Of a stretch of DNA of 64,000 nt, positions 8,679 to 17,259 are shown piece after piece. Source of the DNA: Chloroflexota bacterium (GTDB lineage: Bacteria; Vulcanimicrobiota; JAMCWD01); assembly GCA_023475345.1 (NCBI GenBank), contig JAMCWD010000041.1, positions 1 to 64,000 on the forward strand, in the 5' to 3' direction. Positions within the stretch are counted from its first letter, which is position 1. Every line of letters begins with the position of its first letter. The notes below the pieces were generated by a model. That model searched no databases. It was not told the origin of the DNA and worked only from the letters and a program-made list of their open reading frames with translations. The position numbers were made by a program, and so were the translations under genes.

Positions 8679-8853
8679 TTTTGCCGATTGTAAGTTTCGG
8701 GCGTGAAGTCCGCATTTCTGCAGAACCAAATTCCCCTCCGCCGGAGGGGTGCCCTGAGCGCAGTCGAAGGGCGGGGTGGGTCAAAAAGCACAAATGTAAT
8801 CTTAAGATGCACTCTTGCTACAAGGATCTGAATTTTTCGGAAAGCCCTTAAAT

Positions 8854-9675
8854 CTAATTTTCTGATGCCTTATCTTCGTCTGAGCCGGGGATATCCCGGC
8901 AGAGGGTAAGCGCACTGACCTGCCTTGCCCCGGCGTTTCTGAGCAGGCGGGCGCATTCGTTAAGGGTGGAGCCGGTCGTCATTATATCATCGACCAGCAG
9001 CACGCTTTTCCCCCGGAGCTTCCCGGCCCATAAAAGGCTGAACGCCCCGCGGACATTGTTGATCCTCTGTTCCTTGTTCAGCTTGCTCTGAAGGGCCGTT
9101 GCCCTCACTCTTTTCAGGTGATTCGTTTTTATCGGGATCTTGAATTCTTCCGACACGGCGGCGGCCAGCACTTCGGCCTGATTGAAGCCCCTTTCCTTAA
9201 CGCGTTTTTCATGGAGAGGCACGGGCAGTATTAGATCAATCCCTGCCAGAGAAATTTCATTCTTCTTTACCCCTTCTATCAGCAGGGCCGTCATAACCGG
9301 GCCGAGGCTTTCAACCGACCTGTATTTCCATGCCAGGAGGGCATTGCGGATAGCCCCGCAGTAAATGTAAACCGAATCGGCCCTGTGGAAAAACGGGGCC
9401 TGCCGCTTACAATCGTAGCAAATTCCCTCCGCCTGGGGCCTCCCGCAAATAATACAACCATGCCCCGGCACAGGCTCAAGCGAGTTTATACAATCATCAC
9501 AAAAAATTTCAGGCTTGAAATCCGAACAGCCCGCACAACGTGTAGGGAAGAGTATTTCGAGCAGGCCTTTCCCGATATCCTTAAACAGGGCCAGCCCCTG
9601 CCCGATAAATGAAAGGGGACGGCTTTCCTCTTCAGCCTTTACCTGTCCTGCGCCGGGTTGTTCGGGCGGGTTCAC
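8854..9675 (-). CDS. comF: ComF-family phosphoribosyltransferase-like protein
   Basis: A 273-residue ComF-family protein. The N-terminal half has a double zinc-finger pattern: CAGC near residue 47, CDDC near 59, CIIC near 74 and CYDC near 86. The C-terminal half is a PRTase fold with the PRPP-binding loop VLLVDDIMTTGSTL near residue 223. ComF proteins support natural DNA uptake in competent bacteria, and homologues are also found without proven competence. The T4P motors at 32-36 kb would fit a DNA-uptake machine, but no comEC lies in the window. GTG 9675 is chosen because GGGAG lies six bases upstream. It ends the minus-strand operon that begins with the uvrD-like helicase. Confidence 0.88.
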   Translation of the reverse strand: MNPPEQPGAGQVKAEEESRPLSFIGQGLALFKDIGKGLLEILFPTRCAGCSDFKPEIFCDDCINSLEPVPGHGCIICGRPQAEGICYDCKRQAPFFHRADSVYIYCGAIRNALLAWKYRSVESLGPVMTALLIEGVKKNEISLAGIDLILPVPLHEKRVKERGFNQAEVLAAAVSEEFKIPIKTNHLKRVRATALQSKLNKEQRINNVRGAFSLLWAGKLRGKSVLLVDDIMTTGSTLNECARLLRNAGARQVSALTLCRDIPGSDEDKASEN

Positions 9676-9678
9676 AAA

Positions 9679-10707
9679 TCACTCCCGGTGTAGCACTTCA
9701 CTGCAGTAACTGCCCCCCGGCTCCAGGCGGTATGAGGCTCCGACAACCGAATCGAGAAGGATGTTGTTTTCGCCGATTATGACATCGTTCCATACGAGGG
9801 TTTTCTTGATATTGGAGTTTTTCTTTATAATACAGTTATTTCCCAGGATCACGTTATGGCCTAATGAAACTCCCGGCTCTATAACACAGCCTGCCCCCAT
9901 AAGGACAGGCGGAATAACTACCGCATCGGGATGGATAAAGCAGTTTTCGCCGCCCCACACTTCGGGCATTATCTCTTTTCCGTGATGCACCAGATTTACC
10001 TTGCCTTCAATTGCGTCGAACTGTGAGACCCTGTAGTCTTCCAGGCTCCCTATATCGCGCCAGTAGCCTTCAACGCGGAACCCGTAAAAGGGGTACCCTT
10101 TTTCCTGCAGGTACGGGAAAAGCTGTTTTCCGAAATCGTAAAATTCCCCTTCGGGTATGAGGTCGAGGATCTCCGGCTCGAGTACATATATGCCCGTATT
10201 GACGAGGTTGCTTACGGCCTCCTCCGGCTTCGGTTTTTCCTGGAACCTGACAATGCGCCCGGTGTCATCGGTCTTTACGACTCCGAAAAGAGACGGGTTT
10301 TCAACAGGATATAATGCTATAGTTGCTATGGCGTTGTTTTTTTTATGGAAATCTATGACGGATTTTATATCGACGTCGGTGAGGTCGTCTCCGCCTATTA
10401 CCAGGAATGTGCCGTCTTTAAAGTGGTGCCCGATATTTTTAAGCCCGCCCGCGGTGCCCAGCGGCCTGTCTTCAAGGGAGTATGTGATCTTCGTATTCCA
10501 ACGGCTCCCGTTGCCGAAATATCCCGTTATGGATTCGGGCATATAATTGAGGTTGATGAAAAACTCGTCGAAATCATTTTTGATGAGATGCTCCAGTATA
10601 TGCTCCATTACAGGCCGGTTCATAATCGGGACGAGCGGCTTGGGGAGCGTAAAAGTCAACGGCTGGAGGCGTGTGCCGCCGCCTGCTGCCAGAATCATTG
10701 CTTTCAT
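9679..10707 (-). CDS. Sugar-1-phosphate nucleotidyltransferase with LbH tail
   Basis: A 342-residue nucleotidyltransferase. The N-terminal Rossmann-like domain carries ILAAGGGTRLQPLT and KPLVPIMNRPV, the NTP and Mg binding signatures of glucose- or mannose-1-phosphate nucleotidyltransferases. The C-terminal 100 residues form a left-handed beta-helix-like tail (GAGCVIEPGVSLG, GNNCIIKKNSNIK). It would make an NDP-sugar for surface glycans; the substrate cannot be fixed from sequence. ATG 10707 overlaps the stop of the upstream WecG/TagA gene as TGATG, so the two are coupled. An in-frame TTG at 10710 is less likely as a start. Confidence 0.88.
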   Translation of the reverse strand: MKAMILAAGGGTRLQPLTFTLPKPLVPIMNRPVMEHILEHLIKNDFDEFFINLNYMPESITGYFGNGSRWNTKITYSLEDRPLGTAGGLKNIGHHFKDGTFLVIGGDDLTDVDIKSVIDFHKKNNAIATIALYPVENPSLFGVVKTDDTGRIVRFQEKPKPEEAVSNLVNTGIYVLEPEILDLIPEGEFYDFGKQLFPYLQEKGYPFYGFRVEGYWRDIGSLEDYRVSQFDAIEGKVNLVHHGKEIMPEVWGGENCFIHPDAVVIPPVLMGAGCVIEPGVSLGHNVILGNNCIIKKNSNIKKTLVWNDVIIGENNILLDSVVGASYRLEPGGSYCSEVLHRE

Positions 10708-11477
10708 CAATCGTCGCTCCTGTCTTCACATTTTTTTAACGACCCGGGGGAAAGCATCACGCTGAGGCAGAATACCGGCAGTATAGTCATCCTCCCGATG
10801 CGGGCGGGCTGTTGTATCAGCCTGAACAGCCATTCCAGGTGAAGATCGATCATCCATTTCGGGGCTCTTTTCAATTCCCCGGCCATCACGTCGAGGCTTC
10901 CGCCGACCCCTATCCCGACTTTCGCGCCTGTTTTCGGGCCGTGCTTTTTAAGCCATATTTCCTGCCTGGGCGATCCCATCCCGCAAAGAATGATGTCGGT
11001 ATTCGCCCTTTTTATTTTATCAATTATCTCATCTTCCTCTTTCCCTTCGGAAAAGAAACCGTGTTGTATCCCGGAGATCTCAAGCCGGGGAAATCTTTTT
11101 TTCATGTTGTCGGCGGCTTTTTCGGCCACCCCGGGGGCGCTCCCGAGCAGGAACACTCTTTTCCTCTCGTCTCCGGCCCGCTCGAGCAGGTTATATGCAA
11201 GGTCGATGCCTGCAACTTTCTCTTTCAAATTCAGCCCCGCCCGCCTCCCGGCCCAGAATATGCCGGAGGTATCCGGCACTACAAGGGATGCTTCCTCCAG
11301 GAGTTTTTTGAAACCGGGATCGCTGCGGGAATTCATCACCATTTCGGTGCTTAATGTTACAACTAGGCTGAATCCGTCTCCCGACAGCATCTCGTTAATT
11401 GTAGCAAGCCCGGTGTCCATGTCCGTTTCGTGGAGAATACAACCCATTATATAAGCCCTGCGAAGGGGAGTTTTCAT
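10707..11477 (-). CDS. WecG/TagA/CpsF family glycosyltransferase
   Basis: A 256-residue member of glycosyltransferase family 26. These enzymes transfer an N-acetylmannosamine-type sugar to a lipid-linked acceptor at the cytoplasmic face of the membrane, in ECA, teichoic acid or capsule synthesis. Visible family marks are VVPDTSGIFWAGR, with the catalytic-type Asp, VFLLGSAPGVAEKAA, and CGMGSPRQEIWL. GGGAGG lies nine bases before ATG 11477. It sits between a DNA helicase gene and a sugar nucleotidyltransferase gene that probably supplies a donor. The final glycan is unknown. Confidence 0.9.
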   Translation of the reverse strand: MKTPLRRAYIMGCILHETDMDTGLATINEMLSGDGFSLVVTLSTEMVMNSRSDPGFKKLLEEASLVVPDTSGIFWAGRRAGLNLKEKVAGIDLAYNLLERAGDERKRVFLLGSAPGVAEKAADNMKKRFPRLEISGIQHGFFSEGKEEDEIIDKIKRANTDIILCGMGSPRQEIWLKKHGPKTGAKVGIGVGGSLDVMAGELKRAPKWMIDLHLEWLFRLIQQPARIGRMTILPVFCLSVMLSPGSLKKCEDRSDD

Positions 11478-11478
11478 A

Positions 11479-13473
11479 TCATGTAACCTCCCTTTTGAGC
11501 CGCCATAATTCGTACTTGTCTGACGGCAGTTCGCGGATGAACCTGGAGGGCTTGAGTATGACGCTGGTATTGCTTCTCACGGCTATTATGGGATGCAATA
11601 TATAAACCTGCTGCCTGGTCCTCGTCAGCGCGACGTAGAAAAGACGCCTTTCTTCTTCCTGCTCCTCGCCGGTTTTGACCGACGAGACCGGGAAATAATT
11701 CTCCGCCAGGTAAGGTATGAATACCACGTCCCACTCCAGTCCCTTGGCCCTGTGAATTGTGCTGAGGGTCAGGAGGTCTTTCTCTTCAGGCTCCGGGGTT
11801 ACCTGGATTTCTTCCCCCATCATGCTTTCCTGGAGAGCAAGCTCGCTTAAGAAATCTTCCAGGGATTTATAAGTTGAGGAAAGCTCCGCAAGCTGTTCTA
11901 TTTCTTTTTTCCGGTCGCCGTAATTTTCAAATCTTAATTTCATGTAATCGTCGTAATGTTTTTCAAGGAACAATCCCATTGCGAACCCAGGGTCGGGCGG
12001 CTTCTCATCTTTGACCAGTTCCTGGTAAAGCGAGGCGAACTCGGCCCATGCAGGCTTTATCCTTGAGCCAAGGTCTGCCGTGATGCCCGTCGAGATTATG
12101 GTTTCCCGTGGGTTTTTCGCCCGGAGGATCTCGTCTGTTATTCTTCTTGCCGTCTTCCTGCCTATACCCGGCAGCAGCCTGAGTATCCTCAGCCATGAAA
12201 GCTCGTCCCTGGGATTTTGAAGGATCTTCAGATACGCCAGTACGTCTTTTATATGTGCCTGCTCGAAAAATCTCAGGCCCGACCTGACGGCATACTTAAT
12301 CCCCCTCCGGTTAAGCTCCATCTGGATTTCAAGCGAATGATGATGCGCCCTGTATAATACCGCCATATTCGAATAAGGCATATCCAGATCTTCGTGGATA
12401 TCTTGCACCATCTGGGCTATGAATTCGGCCTGTTCTTTTGCGTCCCTTGCCTGGATAATAACCGGGTTTTCGCCCGGAGGCCGTGTCGGGAACAGAGCTT
12501 TATTATGCTGCCGCAGGTTTTTACCGATGGAGCAGCCGGCAAGAGTCAATATTTCAGGTGTTGACCTGTAATTCGTCTCCAGCTTGTAGATATTGGAGCC
12601 GTGCATCCGGACAGGGAATTCCAGGATGTTCCGGAATTCGGCCCCCCTGAAGGAGTATATGCTCTGGGCGTCGTCGCCCACCACCATCAGGTTACCGCCG
12701 GGGCCGCCCAATTCTTCCACGATGTAAGCCTGGAGCCTGTTGGTGTCCTGGAATTCATCCACCAGGATGTGGCGGAACATGGTCCTGAGTTCCGATTTGA
12801 TTTGAGGGTCGTCCAGGAAGAGCTTCCAGTATTCCAGGAGGTCGTCGAAATCGACACAGTTGGCGCTGCGTTTCTTTTCCAGGTAGATTTCGAAAAGCGA
12901 TTCCAGGCGATCTTTAAGGTCAAGGAGGTAAGGGAACCTTTCCTCCAGTATTTCGGCAACCGTTTTCATCGTCCCGGACGAGAGGCTTCGTATCTTTGAT
13001 AGGACGTTGCCCCTGGGAAAAGAGATCCCCTTGTTTTCCGAAGTTACCAGGTGGGCGCATTCTTCCAGGTATTGTTCGGCGTCTTCGGCGTCGAGTATGC
13101 TGAAATTGGAGTTAAGGCCTATTTTTTCGGCGTACATGCGGAGCAGCCGGTTGCCCACATGGTGGAATGTGCCGCCCCATACGTCTGCGGCGCTGTATTT
13201 CAGAAGGGCGTCAACCCGTGACATCATCTCTCTTGAGGCCCGGTTTGTGAAAGTAACCAGCATGATGCTCTGAGGCGGGACCCCCTGTTCTATGAGCCAT
13301 GCCACCCTGTAGATGAGGGTCCGCGTTTTCCCGCTCCCGGCTCCTGCAAGTACCAGCGTCGGGCCGCCCGGCGATGTAACGGCCTCGTATTGCTGCGGGT
13401 TAAGCTCGCCGCGGTAATCCACGCTGAAAGATGGCTTTGCATCAATCCTGCGAAGAATATACTCCTTTTCCAA
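11479..13473 (-). CDS. UvrD/PcrA/Rep-type SF1 DNA helicase
   Basis: A 664-residue superfamily 1A helicase that should unwind DNA 3' to 5' in repair or replication restart. Motifs in order are Q-motif LNPQQYEAV, Walker A AGAGSGKT near residue 42, VTFTNRAS, Walker B DEFQDTN near 241, QSIYSFRGAE, TNYRST, HRAKGLEWDVVF near 568, and YVALTRTRQQ. At 664 residues it is closest to Rep or PcrA in size. The start is TTG 13473, supported by GAGGAGG seven bases upstream. It leads a four-gene minus-strand operon and is divergent from the small gene at 13587. Confidence 0.93.
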   Translation of the reverse strand: MEKEYILRRIDAKPSFSVDYRGELNPQQYEAVTSPGGPTLVLAGAGSGKTRTLIYRVAWLIEQGVPPQSIMLVTFTNRASREMMSRVDALLKYSAADVWGGTFHHVGNRLLRMYAEKIGLNSNFSILDAEDAEQYLEECAHLVTSENKGISFPRGNVLSKIRSLSSGTMKTVAEILEERFPYLLDLKDRLESLFEIYLEKKRSANCVDFDDLLEYWKLFLDDPQIKSELRTMFRHILVDEFQDTNRLQAYIVEELGGPGGNLMVVGDDAQSIYSFRGAEFRNILEFPVRMHGSNIYKLETNYRSTPEILTLAGCSIGKNLRQHNKALFPTRPPGENPVIIQARDAKEQAEFIAQMVQDIHEDLDMPYSNMAVLYRAHHHSLEIQMELNRRGIKYAVRSGLRFFEQAHIKDVLAYLKILQNPRDELSWLRILRLLPGIGRKTARRITDEILRAKNPRETIISTGITADLGSRIKPAWAEFASLYQELVKDEKPPDPGFAMGLFLEKHYDDYMKLRFENYGDRKKEIEQLAELSSTYKSLEDFLSELALQESMMGEEIQVTPEPEEKDLLTLSTIHRAKGLEWDVVFIPYLAENYFPVSSVKTGEEQEEERRLFYVALTRTRQQVYILHPIIAVRSNTSVILKPSRFIRELPSDKYELWRLKREVT

Positions 13474-13586
13474 GATACAGCCTCCTCGAACACTCCATAT
13501 TCCACGAAACGATCTCCATCCCTTTAGAAAAGGATACTGCCTTCATCAGGCGAAAGAAAGCACAAACAATCTCAGGGAGGATAAGA

Positions 13587-13844
13587 GTGGTTAAGTTCAA
13601 GAAAAACGGCCTTTTAATTATAACCGATTCGAAAGGCAACTGTCATGTCATCGAGGGTACCAGGACGCTGCTTGAGGCCGCGAAGTATATCTGGCAGGAA
13701 GAATCTCTCGACGCTTACCGCATGGATGATAATGAACCGCTGCCCGAATGCGCTTCCATGCTCCTTGCCGAGCTGCCAAAGAATAAACACCAGAGATTGA
13801 GGGATCTCTCCGACCTCAAGGAGGATAAATATTTCCAGGAATGA
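13587..13844 (+). CDS. Unknown 85-residue protein
   Basis: An 85-residue protein I do not recognise. It begins at GTG 13587, because AGGGAGG sits seven to eight bases upstream; the longer open frame would run into the opposite-strand helicase start. It is soluble, with an N-terminal stretch of beta-type pattern (KFKKNGLLIITDSKGNCHVI) and charged helical remainder. Its stop overlaps the start of the methyltransferase gene as ATGA, so it is the first gene of a compact plus-strand operon with the methyltransferase, the FHIPEP-domain protein and rph. Confidence 0.7.
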   Translation: MVKFKKNGLLIITDSKGNCHVIEGTRTLLEAAKYIWQEESLDAYRMDDNEPLPECASMLLAELPKNKHQRLRDLSDLKEDKYFQE

Positions 13845-14617
13845 GCGGCAAAGAGTGGTTTCATAAATTTTTCGGCCCGGAATATTTAGCGATATACGGC
13901 TATCTTTTCGATGAAAAGAAGACCGCAAGACAGCTTGATGTTATACTGCCGATCCTCGATCTTAAAAAAAATTGCAGGATCCTCGATATGCCCTCCGGCT
14001 TCGGCAGGCACAGCCTGGAACTCAAGCGCCGGGGCTATGATGTTACGGGCGTCGATCTGAACGAAGCCCAGCTTGAAAAGGCAAAGGATCTGATGGAAGA
14101 AGCAGGCGTCGAATACCCGCTGATAAAAGGAGATATGAGGAAGATCAAATTCGCCGAAAAATTCGATGCTCTTCTAAACCTCTTTACAAGCTTCGGGTAT
14201 TTTTCCGATGAGGACAACGAAAAGACGGCCGCGAACTTTTATTCCGCACTCAAGCCCGGAGGGCGCATGGCGCTTGAGATAATGAACCGTGACTATATCA
14301 TCGCAAATTATCAGACCTCAGCCTGGCATTATGCGGGCGACAGGCTTTTTGCCCTTGAAGAAAGAAGTTACGACCCTGTTTCCGGCAGGATGAACAACAG
14401 GATGATCCTGGTCGGCCCGGGCACATATCACGAGCAGGAATTCAGCCTGAGGATATACACCCTGAACGAGCTTGTATCTCTTTTTGAAAAGGCTGGCTTC
14501 CGGTACGTCAGGGCTTACGACGGTATGACCGGGCAGGAATTCAGCATCAAATCCGCCCGGCTCCTCCTGGTTATGGAAAAGCCGGGGGTGCCCCGGCGCC
14601 GGAGCCGAAAAAATTAG
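13841..14617 (+). CDS. Class I SAM-dependent methyltransferase
   Basis: A 258-residue methyltransferase with a Rossmann fold. Motif I is ILDMPSGFGRHSLEL near residues 48-62, with acidic loop VTGVDLNEAQL and motif post-I KGDMRKIKF. The C-terminal part is typical of small-molecule or tRNA/protein methyltransferases of the type found next to unknown genes. The substrate cannot be read from the sequence. It overlaps the upstream 85-residue gene by four bases and is followed, 55 bases later, by the FHIPEP-domain gene. Confidence 0.85.
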   Translation: MSGKEWFHKFFGPEYLAIYGYLFDEKKTARQLDVILPILDLKKNCRILDMPSGFGRHSLELKRRGYDVTGVDLNEAQLEKAKDLMEEAGVEYPLIKGDMRKIKFAEKFDALLNLFTSFGYFSDEDNEKTAANFYSALKPGGRMALEIMNRDYIIANYQTSAWHYAGDRLFALEERSYDPVSGRMNNRMILVGPGTYHEQEFSLRIYTLNELVSLFEKAGFRYVRAYDGMTGQEFSIKSARLLLVMEKPGVPRRRSRKN

Positions 14618-14672
14618 ACGCCGTTTTCGCCGGGAAAGCGTCAGGAAAATCAATTTGACGGGAGATGAAAAA

Positions 14673-16004
14673 ATGAGCGACTTGAGAGAACAAAAATTGA
14701 AGATTACCGTACTCGGTTCCGAGAAAGAAGACCTTCTGGATTTCGAACCGTTCGACAACAGGGAGAAGCACACGGTCCTGATGGTCAAGAACGATGAGAC
14801 GGCTTTGCTGGATACGGGGTCTCCCCCCATGCTGGAGCCGGAGATACACAAGCATATCATGAAATTGAGAAACGAAGGATGGGAGATCCTCGGGGAGTTG
14901 AAGCTGGGTTTCCGCGGCAGAGATACCGGCCCCGGTGAGGAGGTGCTTTTCGCATCCGACCCGCTCACTCTCGAGCTTGGCGGTAAGCTACTCCCGCTCC
15001 TGGATCCCGACCAGGGGTCGCCGCTTCTTTCCCGCCTCTCCCTCATCAGGGAAGAGCTTGCAAGAGAGGCCGGGCTTATTATCCCGGGTGCCCGCCTTGC
15101 CGATAACATGAATATGGAAGAGAACCGTTACGTGCTTAAATACCGCGAGATGCCCCTTGCTTCAGGCGAGATTTTCCTCGGCATGCTCCTGGCGATGGGC
15201 GATACAGAACAGCTTGGAAAGCTGAAAGAGGGCTGGAGCACTATCGAACCTTCTTTCAGGATGCAGGCGAAGTGGATCGATGCAAAAGACGAAAAGAAAG
15301 CACAGGAAGCCGGTTGTATGGTTGTCGGGCCGTTGAACGTACTGCTGACGCATGTTAAGACGGCGCTGACGGCAAACGCGCCGGGTCTCCTCGGTCTTCA
15401 GGAGCTTGCGAATATACTCGAACGCCTCGGGGAGACGCATCCCGTAGTTGTCGAGGAGTTCTTCGAAGACAATAAGAAGCTGAGGGCATTGAGGCGGATC
15501 TTGAAAAACCTGCTGGCCGAGCAGGTGTCGATACGGGACATGATCACGATCCTCGAAACGGTCGGGGAACATCTGGATCAGATTGAAAACACTTCCCTTG
15601 TAACGGAGTTTGTACGCATGGCCCTGGGCAGGCAGATATGCCTCCAGTCGGTTGACGAGGAAGGCAGGATCAGGGCGCTTACGGTATCGCCGGAGCTTGA
15701 AAGATATTTGATGGAGTTGATGGAAGAAGGCCCCGGCGGCGTCCGGCTGGCCCTCGGCCCGGAAGATGCAGAGATATTGCTGAAAGCGTTTTCCGAAGCG
15801 TTCAAGGAGCACCAGCCGTGCTGGGCGCTGGTAACCGACCCGCCTACAAGGATTTACTGGAAGCGTCTCCTTGAAAGGGTGCTGCCCAGGATCAGGGTTA
15901 TCTCAACGATGGAGCTTTCGCCAGATGTAAAGATTGAGACCCCGGCGGCGGTTGGCCTGCCGAAGGATCTTAAATCCCAGAAAAGCAAGAAGAAGGACAA
16001 GTGA
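14673..16004 (+). CDS. Soluble FlhA-C (FHIPEP) protein lacking membrane domain
   Basis: A 443-residue protein whose residues about 95-430 match the cytoplasmic domain of FlhA/SctV, the export gate of flagellar and type III secretion systems. Visible family marks are SDPLTLELGGKLLPLLD, IREELAREAGLIIPGARL with DNMNM, IEPSFRMQAKWID, VVGPLNVLLTHV, LLAEQVSIRDMITILET, VTEFVRMALGRQI, and a final PRIRVISTMEL. The eight-helix membrane domain with the FHIPEP motif is absent. Instead an N-terminal 90-residue region of unknown fold precedes the match. No other flagellar or secretion gene is in the window. ATG 14673 follows CGGGAG at eight bases; TTG 14655 is less likely. The C-terminus is a lysine-rich tail. 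Confidence 0.85.
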   Translation: MSDLREQKLKITVLGSEKEDLLDFEPFDNREKHTVLMVKNDETALLDTGSPPMLEPEIHKHIMKLRNEGWEILGELKLGFRGRDTGPGEEVLFASDPLTLELGGKLLPLLDPDQGSPLLSRLSLIREELAREAGLIIPGARLADNMNMEENRYVLKYREMPLASGEIFLGMLLAMGDTEQLGKLKEGWSTIEPSFRMQAKWIDAKDEKKAQEAGCMVVGPLNVLLTHVKTALTANAPGLLGLQELANILERLGETHPVVVEEFFEDNKKLRALRRILKNLLAEQVSIRDMITILETVGEHLDQIENTSLVTEFVRMALGRQICLQSVDEEGRIRALTVSPELERYLMELMEEGPGGVRLALGPEDAEILLKAFSEAFKEHQPCWALVTDPPTRIYWKRLLERVLPRIRVISTMELSPDVKIETPAAVGLPKDLKSQKSKKKDK

Positions 16005-16735
16005 TGATCAGAACCGACGGAAGAAAAAACGACGAACTCCGCCCTTTGAAGATAGTGCGCAACTTTATTCCGAATGCGGAAGGGTCGGTGCTTGTCGAGA
16101 TGGATCTCACGAGGGTTATCTGCACTGCAAGCGTTGAAAGCCGGGTCCCGCCGTGGCTGAAGGATTCGGGTCACGGGTGGGTTACCGCGGAATACGGGAT
16201 GCTCCCGCGATCCACTCTGACAAGGACTCCAAGGGAAAGGTTGTCCCGTTCCGGCAGGACAAGCGAGATACAGAGGCTTATAGGCAGATCGCTTCGCGCG
16301 GTTACGGATCTTGCTAAAATAGGGGACAGGACGGTTACGCTGGATTGTGATGTGATACAGGCGGACGGGGGTACCCGCACGGCGTGCATAACGGGCGCCG
16401 CCATGGCCCTTGCGGACGCTTTTAATATAATGGTGGAGGACGGGGTACTGAAAGAGTTCCCCATGAAAGATCTCGTCGGGGCTGTCAGTGTTGGGATATT
16501 CGAAGACGAGATAATGCTGGACCTGACCTACGAGGAAGATTCCCAGGCCCAGGTGGATTTCAATGTTGTCATGACCGGAGGAGGCCGCCTGGTGGAAGTC
16601 CAGGGGACCTCGGAGAGAGGAACTTTCGGGAGAAGCGAATTGAATTCGATGCTTGATTTTGCGGAAGCCGGGATAAAGAAGCTGGTCTCTGCCCAGAAGG
16701 AAGTACTGGCGGATATCGCCGGCAAATGGTTTTGA
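16004..16735 (+). CDS. rph: Ribonuclease PH
   Basis: A 243-residue RNase PH, the usual length. It is a phosphorolytic 3'-5' exoribonuclease that trims tRNA 3' ends in the cytoplasm, working as a hexamer. The start RTDGRKNDELRP, the SVESRVPPWLKDSGHGW region, PRSTLTRTPRE and CDVIQADGGTRTACITGA are all family signatures. The gene begins at ATG 16004 in a TGATG overlap with the FHIPEP gene, so the two are coupled. A hairpin terminator follows at 16760. The usual partner rdgB is not next to it. Confidence 0.95.
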   Translation: MIRTDGRKNDELRPLKIVRNFIPNAEGSVLVEMDLTRVICTASVESRVPPWLKDSGHGWVTAEYGMLPRSTLTRTPRERLSRSGRTSEIQRLIGRSLRAVTDLAKIGDRTVTLDCDVIQADGGTRTACITGAAMALADAFNIMVEDGVLKEFPMKDLVGAVSVGIFEDEIMLDLTYEEDSQAQVDFNVVMTGGGRLVEVQGTSERGTFGRSELNSMLDFAEAGIKKLVSAQKEVLADIAGKWF

Positions 16736-16759
16736 ATTATTAATTGAGGCGTAATAAAT

Positions 16760-16785
16760 AAAGGCCCCCGTTTAAGGAGGCCTTT
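16760..16785. terminator. Bidirectional hairpin terminator after rph
   Basis: AAAGGCC and GGCCTTT arms enclose a twelve-base loop between convergent genes, followed by T-rich sequence on the plus strand and preceded by A-rich sequence. It can stop transcription from rph and from the response regulator gene. Confidence 0.8.
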
Positions 16786-16812
16786 AAGTTTATTTGAGAT
16801 CATGCCGTTGTA

Positions 16813-17241
16813 TTATTTTTCTTCTTCAAGCACCCAGTAAGGAGATTTCCTGGGTCCGGGCTCTTCATCGACTTTTTCTTTCAAGGCGTGTCTGACCATG
16901 CCCAGGAGTTCGTCTGCATCGAACGGCTTGGTGATAAAGCCTTCGGCACCGAGTTCGGTTACTTTATGCCGTATCTCCTCGTTTGCATAAGCAGTGATGA
17001 AGATGACGGGGATCAATGCCGTATTGCTGGACATTATAAGTTTTTCGTAAGTGCTTATCCCGGAACCGGCGGGCATCCTGATATCCAGTATGATCAGGTC
17101 GGGCTTTGCTTCGTGGGCCATTCTCAAAGTCTGGGCCCCGTCGAAAGCCGCGATTACATCGTAATTATTTGCTTTGAGCCTGGCTGCCAGAAGCTTGACG
17201 ATGTTGGTGTCGTCGTCGGCGATTAAGATTTTCTTGGGCAT
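16813..17241 (-). CDS. CheY-like response regulator
   Basis: A 142-residue single-domain receiver. The acidic pocket is DDD at residues 9-11, the phosphoacceptor is Asp53 in LIILDIRMP, the switch Thr lies in FITAYA, and the conserved Lys in ITKPFDADEL. There is no output domain; the short tail ends PYWVLEEEK. AAGGAG precedes ATG 17241. The gene lies 18 bases after the histidine kinase gene, so they form one two-component pair. Without a DNA-binding domain the signal is probably passed on by protein contact. Confidence 0.93.
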   Translation of the reverse strand: MPKKILIADDDTNIVKLLAARLKANNYDVIAAFDGAQTLRMAHEAKPDLIILDIRMPAGSGISTYEKLIMSSNTALIPVIFITAYANEEIRHKVTELGAEGFITKPFDADELLGMVRHALKEKVDEEPGPRKSPYWVLEEEK

Positions 17242-17259
17242 GATATTTTACTCCTTAAC

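Larger units (their letters stand above)
8153..8853. other. Repeat-rich spacer of about 700 bases
   Basis: I find no credible gene here. The stretch carries several dispersed intergenic repeats. There is a hairpin at 8341-8360 and an inverted pair of palindromic repeats at 8472-8499 and 8651-8678. GC-rich palindromes lie near 8571-8600 and 8729-8790, and an ACCTCTGCG-type low-information repeat lies near 8371-8413. Apparent reading frames through it encode repeat-type sequence such as MPAFAGMT. Confidence 0.65.

Noticed and set aside
8539..8793. Overlapping short frames in the 8.2-8.85 kb spacer
   Set aside because: They are made of palindromic intergenic repeats (MPAFAGMT-type translation) and have no ribosome binding site.
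13431..13586. Upstream extension of the 85-residue gene to ATG 13431
   Set aside because: It would overlap the start of the divergent helicase gene, while a good ribosome binding site stands before GTG 13587.
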